DNA of 64,000 nt from NCBI RefSeq assembly GCF_014925385.1, contig NZ_JACSDK010000008.1, positions 124,001 to 188,000 of the forward strand. The letters run 5' to 3'. The notes under the pieces were generated by a model. It searched no databases, was not told the origin of the DNA, and saw only the letters and a program-made list of their open reading frames with translations. Positions 61,376 to 64,000 of the stretch are shown here, one piece after another; positions within the stretch are counted from its first letter, which is position 1, and every line of letters starts with the position of its first letter. The position numbers were made by a program, and so were the translations under genes. The stretch is from Pelagibius marinus. Lineage in GTDB: Bacteria; Pseudomonadota; Alphaproteobacteria; Kiloniellales; Kiloniellaceae.

Positions 61376-61430
61376 GGGATTCCTGTGACCTGCCTGGGGC
61401 ATTCCCGGCCGCCGGGATGCCAGGAATCCC
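61376..61430. other. Imperfect 55-base palindrome
   Basis: Outer arms GGGATTCCT (61376-61384) and AGGAATCCC (61422-61430) enclose an inner stem GGCATTCCCGG (61398-61409, one bulged T) with CCGGGATGCC (61412-61421). The 13 bases of the left side between the stems are unpaired. It can fold as an RNA hairpin or cruciform. Confidence 0.5.
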
Positions 61431-61610
61431 ACCCCTTCCGGCAGGTCCCGGCGATAGACAACCCCAGGCTGCCGGAGGACCGCCCGACTCTCGCAAGGCG
61501 CCCGAGACCCCGGAAAACCGCGATCACGGAAATTGATCGGCCTTCGCGGGGGCCCTAAGATAGCCGGCACCGCGGCCGCCTGAGCCGCGGACAAGGGGAA
61601 AATCCCACCG

Positions 61611-61641
61611 CCCCGGCAGCTTGGCCGGGGCCAGTTTTTTT
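61611..61641 (+). terminator. Rho-independent terminator with no coding gene upstream
   Basis: CCCCGGC (61611-61617) and GCCGGGG (61624-61630) form a stem with AGCTTG loop, followed by CCAG and TTTTTTT. No plus-strand coding gene precedes it within 1.6 kb, so it may end a small RNA or act as an attenuator for the TRAP genes. Confidence 0.55.
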
Positions 61642-61987
61642 GTGTACAGGGATCGGCGATCGGGGGACCAACGAGACCATGAGCCAGGAAGAGACGCGGG
61701 CCGGCGGCGCCAGCCCGGGCTTGGGCGCCCTCTATCTCGAGCGGCAGGGCCTGAAACGCTTCGCCGGAGCCAAGGGCGGCCCCGGAACGCCGCGCCGCCG
61801 GGCGGCGGCTCCAGGCGCATCACCGGATCGTTGAACCAGGCGGGACCCTGCCCGCCAATCCGATAATCGCTTTCGTCCATCTCGACCGCCCCGCCGAACC
61901 ACTCTAACCTTGCGGCCCCTATGACCTTCCGGCCCTGGCGGCCCCGGCGACGGCCCGAAAGACAGGCGAGCGAACAGGAAGAAGACA

Positions 61988-62587
61988 GTGCGAAACCTTC
62001 TGAAAACCTACGTCACCGTCGTCGACGAATTTAACCGCGTCATCGGCCGGATCACCATGCTCATGATCTTCGCCATGATGGGCGTGCTGCTGTGGTCCTC
62101 CGTCAACAAGGCGCTGACCGGCATCCTCTTCGCCCCTTCGTGGTGGCCGAACGAGATGTCGGAGTTCCTGATGGTCGCCTACTTCCTGCTGGGCGGCGCC
62201 TATTCCATGCAGCTCGGCGACCACGTGCGCATGGACCTGCTGTACGGCACCTGGAAGGACAGCACCAAGGCCATGATGGACGTGGTCACCATCTGCTTCC
62301 TGATCTTCTACCTCGTCCTGCTGCTCTATGGCGGCATCTCCAGCACCCAGTACGCGCTGCAATACAACGAGGTCAGCCCCTCGCTGTGGCGCCCCAAGAT
62401 GGCGCCCATCAAGATCATCATGTGCGTGGGCATCTTCCTCATGCTGCTGCAGGCCACCTCCACCCTGATCAAGGACATCGCCCGCATGAAGGGGGAGCAT
62501 TGGGGCCGGCCCGAAACCCCGAGCAGCGACGCCGTGAACCTGAACGGCAACGGCGACGGTAACGGCAAGGGGGAGCAGCGCGCATGA
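61988..62587 (+). CDS. TRAP transporter small permease (DctQ family)
   Basis: A 199-residue inner-membrane protein with four helices, the small membrane component of a tripartite ATP-independent periplasmic transporter. The topology with SSVNKALTGILFAPSWWPNEMSE between helices and the conserved LLGGAYSMQLGDHVRMDLLY is typical. It uses a GTG start at 61988 with ribosome site AGGAAGAAG. Its stop overlaps the ATG of the large permease by four bases. The solute-binding protein gene is not in the window; it may lie to the right. Confidence 0.92.
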   Translation: MRNLLKTYVTVVDEFNRVIGRITMLMIFAMMGVLLWSSVNKALTGILFAPSWWPNEMSEFLMVAYFLLGGAYSMQLGDHVRMDLLYGTWKDSTKAMMDVVTICFLIFYLVLLLYGGISSTQYALQYNEVSPSLWRPKMAPIKIIMCVGIFLMLLQATSTLIKDIARMKGEHWGRPETPSSDAVNLNGNGDGNGKGEQRA

Positions 62588-63909
62588 GCTACGAACTCAT
62601 TGCCATCCTGATGTTCGCGTCGATGATGCTGATGCTCTTGACGGGACAGCGGGTCTTCGGCGCCATCGGCTTCGTCGCCGTGGTCGCCGCCCTCGCCCTC
62701 TGGGGCACCGGCGGCTCGGAGCTGGCCTTCGCCTCCGCCATGAAGCTGATGAAGTGGTATCCGCTGCTGACGCTGCCGCTGTTCATCTACATGGGCTACA
62801 TGCTCTCGGAGTCCGGCATCGCGAGCGACCTCTACCGCATGTTCCACGTCTGGTTCGGCGGTTTGAGAGGTGGCCTGGCGGTCGGCACCATCGGCCTGAT
62901 GGTGGCGATCTCCGCCATGAACGGCCTCTCCGTCGCCGGCATGGCGATCGGCGCCTCCATCGCCCTGCCGGAACTGCTGCGCCGCGGCTACGACAAGATC
63001 ATGGTGACCGGCGTGATCCAGGCCGGCTCGTCACTGGGCATCCTGGTGCCGCCCAGCGTGGTGCTGGTGCTCTACGGCATGATCGCGCGCCAGCCGGTGG
63101 GCCAGCTGTGGCTGGCGGGCGTCTTCCCCGGCCTGATGATGGCCGGCCTCTTCATCGTCTACATCGTCATCCGCTGCTGGTTCCAGCCGCAGCTCGGCCC
63201 GGTGCTGCCGAAGGAGGACCGCGACCTGCCCTGGCCCGAGAAGCTGGCGTTGCTGCGCTCCGGCCTGCTGCCGCTGTTCATCTTCTTCTCCATGACCGGC
63301 CTCTTCCTGCTGGGCTACACCAACCTGACCGAAAGCTCCGCGGTCGGCGCCCTGGCCGCCACCCTGGCCGCGATCTACAAGCGCCGGCTGACCGTGAAGG
63401 TGATGGAGGAGACCCTGCGCAAGACGCTGGGCATCACCTGCATGTTCATGTGGATCATCCTCGCCGCGCTCTGCTTCGGCGCCGTCTTCGACGGCCTGGG
63501 CGCGGTGAAGGCCATCGAGGGCTTCTTCATCGACCGCCTGGGCCTGACGCCCTGGGAGATCCTCATCATCATGCAGCTCTCCTACCTGCTGATGGGCACC
63601 TTCCTGGACGACACCGCCATGCTGGTCATCGTGGCGCCGCTCTACATCCCGCTGGTCAAGCTGCTGGGCTTCGACCTCATCTGGTACGGCGTGCTCTACA
63701 CCATCACCTGCCAGATCGCCTACATGACGCCGCCCTTCGGCTACAACCTCTTCCTCATGCGCGCCATGGCGCCCAAGGAGGTGACGCTGACCGACATCTA
63801 CCGCTCGATTATTCCCTTCGTAGCGGTGATGATCTTCGGGCTGATCATCATCATGGCCTTCCCGCAGATCGCCCTCTGGCTGCCGCATATCTACAGGCTG
63901 CAGGGGTAG
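62584..63909 (+). CDS. TRAP transporter large permease (DctM family)
   Basis: A 441-residue inner-membrane carrier with about twelve helices, the transport subunit of the TRAP system, driven by a sodium gradient. Conserved segments are SEGIASDLYRMFHVWFGGLRGG-like (SGIASDLYRMFHVWFGG), SSLGILVPPSVVLVLYG, and MGTFLDDTAMLVIVAPL, TPPFGYNLF near the end. It overlaps the small permease gene by four bases (ATGA). Substrates of the family are C4-dicarboxylates, sugar acids or ectoine-like solutes; none can be assigned here. Confidence 0.94.
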   Translation: MSYELIAILMFASMMLMLLTGQRVFGAIGFVAVVAALALWGTGGSELAFASAMKLMKWYPLLTLPLFIYMGYMLSESGIASDLYRMFHVWFGGLRGGLAVGTIGLMVAISAMNGLSVAGMAIGASIALPELLRRGYDKIMVTGVIQAGSSLGILVPPSVVLVLYGMIARQPVGQLWLAGVFPGLMMAGLFIVYIVIRCWFQPQLGPVLPKEDRDLPWPEKLALLRSGLLPLFIFFSMTGLFLLGYTNLTESSAVGALAATLAAIYKRRLTVKVMEETLRKTLGITCMFMWIILAALCFGAVFDGLGAVKAIEGFFIDRLGLTPWEILIIMQLSYLLMGTFLDDTAMLVIVAPLYIPLVKLLGFDLIWYGVLYTITCQIAYMTPPFGYNLFLMRAMAPKEVTLTDIYRSIIPFVAVMIFGLIIIMAFPQIALWLPHIYRLQG

Positions 63910-63959
63910 GGGCCGCGGACGGATTGTTAAGCCTGCCCTGAAACCTTGCGTTGTCGCCC

Positions 63960-63993
63960 CTCCCCGGCTCGCCAGCAGGGCGATACCGGGGAG
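63960..63993. other. Inverted repeat at window edge
   Basis: CTCCCCGG (63960-63967) and CCGGGGAG (63986-63993) with an inner CGCC/GGCG pairing, 51 bases after the large permease stop. It could be a terminator stem but no T tract is visible before the window ends. Confidence 0.35.
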
Positions 63994-64000
63994 CGGGAGC

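Larger units (their letters stand above)
61220..61987. other. Structured 770-base intergenic region
   Basis: Holds an inverted repeat at 61319-61336, a 55-base imperfect palindrome (61376-61430), a hairpin (CCGCGGC-N7-GCCGCGG, about 61570-61590) and a terminator-like stem with T7 (61611-61641). A 51-codon frame from ATG 61679 (MSQEETRAGG) lacks a convincing ribosome site. The promoter of the TRAP genes should lie in the right half. No family was recognised for the structures. Confidence 0.5.

Noticed and set aside
61679-61834. 51-codon frame (MSQEETRAGG...)
   Set aside because: No convincing ribosome site and a low-complexity basic end; kept only as a remark in the intergenic entry.
1-64000. 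tRNA, rRNA, CRISPR arrays, prophage or IS elements
   Set aside because: Looked for T-arm motifs such as GTTCGAATCC, regular spaced repeats and transposase motifs by eye; none were found. A covariance search could still find a degenerate RNA.

Overview
The window is high-GC, gene-dense chromosomal DNA from an alphaproteobacterium, probably Rhodospirillales in the broad sense. Several features support this: the aroQ-accB-accC-aat neighbourhood next to an NDUFA12-type complex I accessory protein and MlaD; a class II (B12-dependent) ribonucleotide reductase; a clpS-clpA pair; a phasin; and two exact CtrA-type boxes (TTAA-N7-TTAA). No rRNA, tRNA, CRISPR array, prophage or transposase gene was seen. 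The assignment rests on gene content only.

Layout. 0-4.2 kb: the end of aroQ (inferred), accB, accC and aat on the plus strand run into a minus-strand group (NDUFA12-like, mlaD, a small unknown, DUF2155). 4.5-8.5 kb: a mandelate racemase homologue, an internally deleted LysE-type exporter, an Aer-like oxygen/redox receptor encoded as two overlapping genes, and an OsmC protein. 8.9-16.9 kb: a sulfotransferase, a DUF6352-like protein, an M48 protease with LemA, then a signalling cluster (hybrid histidine kinase, single-domain receiver, LuxR-type regulator). 17.3-25 kb: nrdJ with a CtrA box in its leader, an SLC13/TrkA_C transporter and a Cache/HAMP sensor kinase. 25.3-31.4 kb: RidA, a glutamine synthetase-like ligase, a FemAB/GNAT-like protein, a DUF1194 secreted VWA protein, an aldo/keto reductase and a peptidoglycan-binding protein. 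31.4-38.6 kb: clpA and clpS, a phasin with tandem 3' hairpins, an isolated Anbu-type proteasome-like protease, a lipoprotein, and a penicillin-binding carboxypeptidase with a SPOR domain. 38.7-44 kb: a minus-strand sugar-nucleotide group (PMM/PGM, ugd, galU) followed upstream by a membrane J-domain protein and a VWA protein. 44-50.8 kb: a molybdopterin oxidoreductase and a translationally coupled trio of two GT-C-like membrane proteins and a flippase-like protein. 50.9-59 kb: an HD-superfamily protein, an SDR, an acyl-CoA synthetase, a P-type ATPase, a duplicated 3' fragment of the acyl-CoA synthetase, an MFS transporter and a periplasmic unknown. 59.4-64 kb: a HCCA isomerase-like protein, a REP-like palindrome pair, an unknown acidic protein, a structured non-coding region and the two membrane subunits of a TRAP transporter.

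How parts connect. Aat, ClpS and ClpA together give the core of the bacterial N-degron route (tagging, adaptor, unfoldase). PMM/PGM, GalU and Ugd lead from glucose-6-phosphate to UDP-glucuronate for polysaccharide or glycolipid synthesis. The GT-C/flippase trio may use such precursors, which is inference. The most unusual points are the P-type ATPase bracketed by two copies of an acyl-CoA synthetase 3' end, the structured intergenic region at 61.2-62.0 kb, the CtrA box upstream of nrdJ, and the isolated Anbu protease. I did not find a clearly new multi-gene system; the findings are candidates only.
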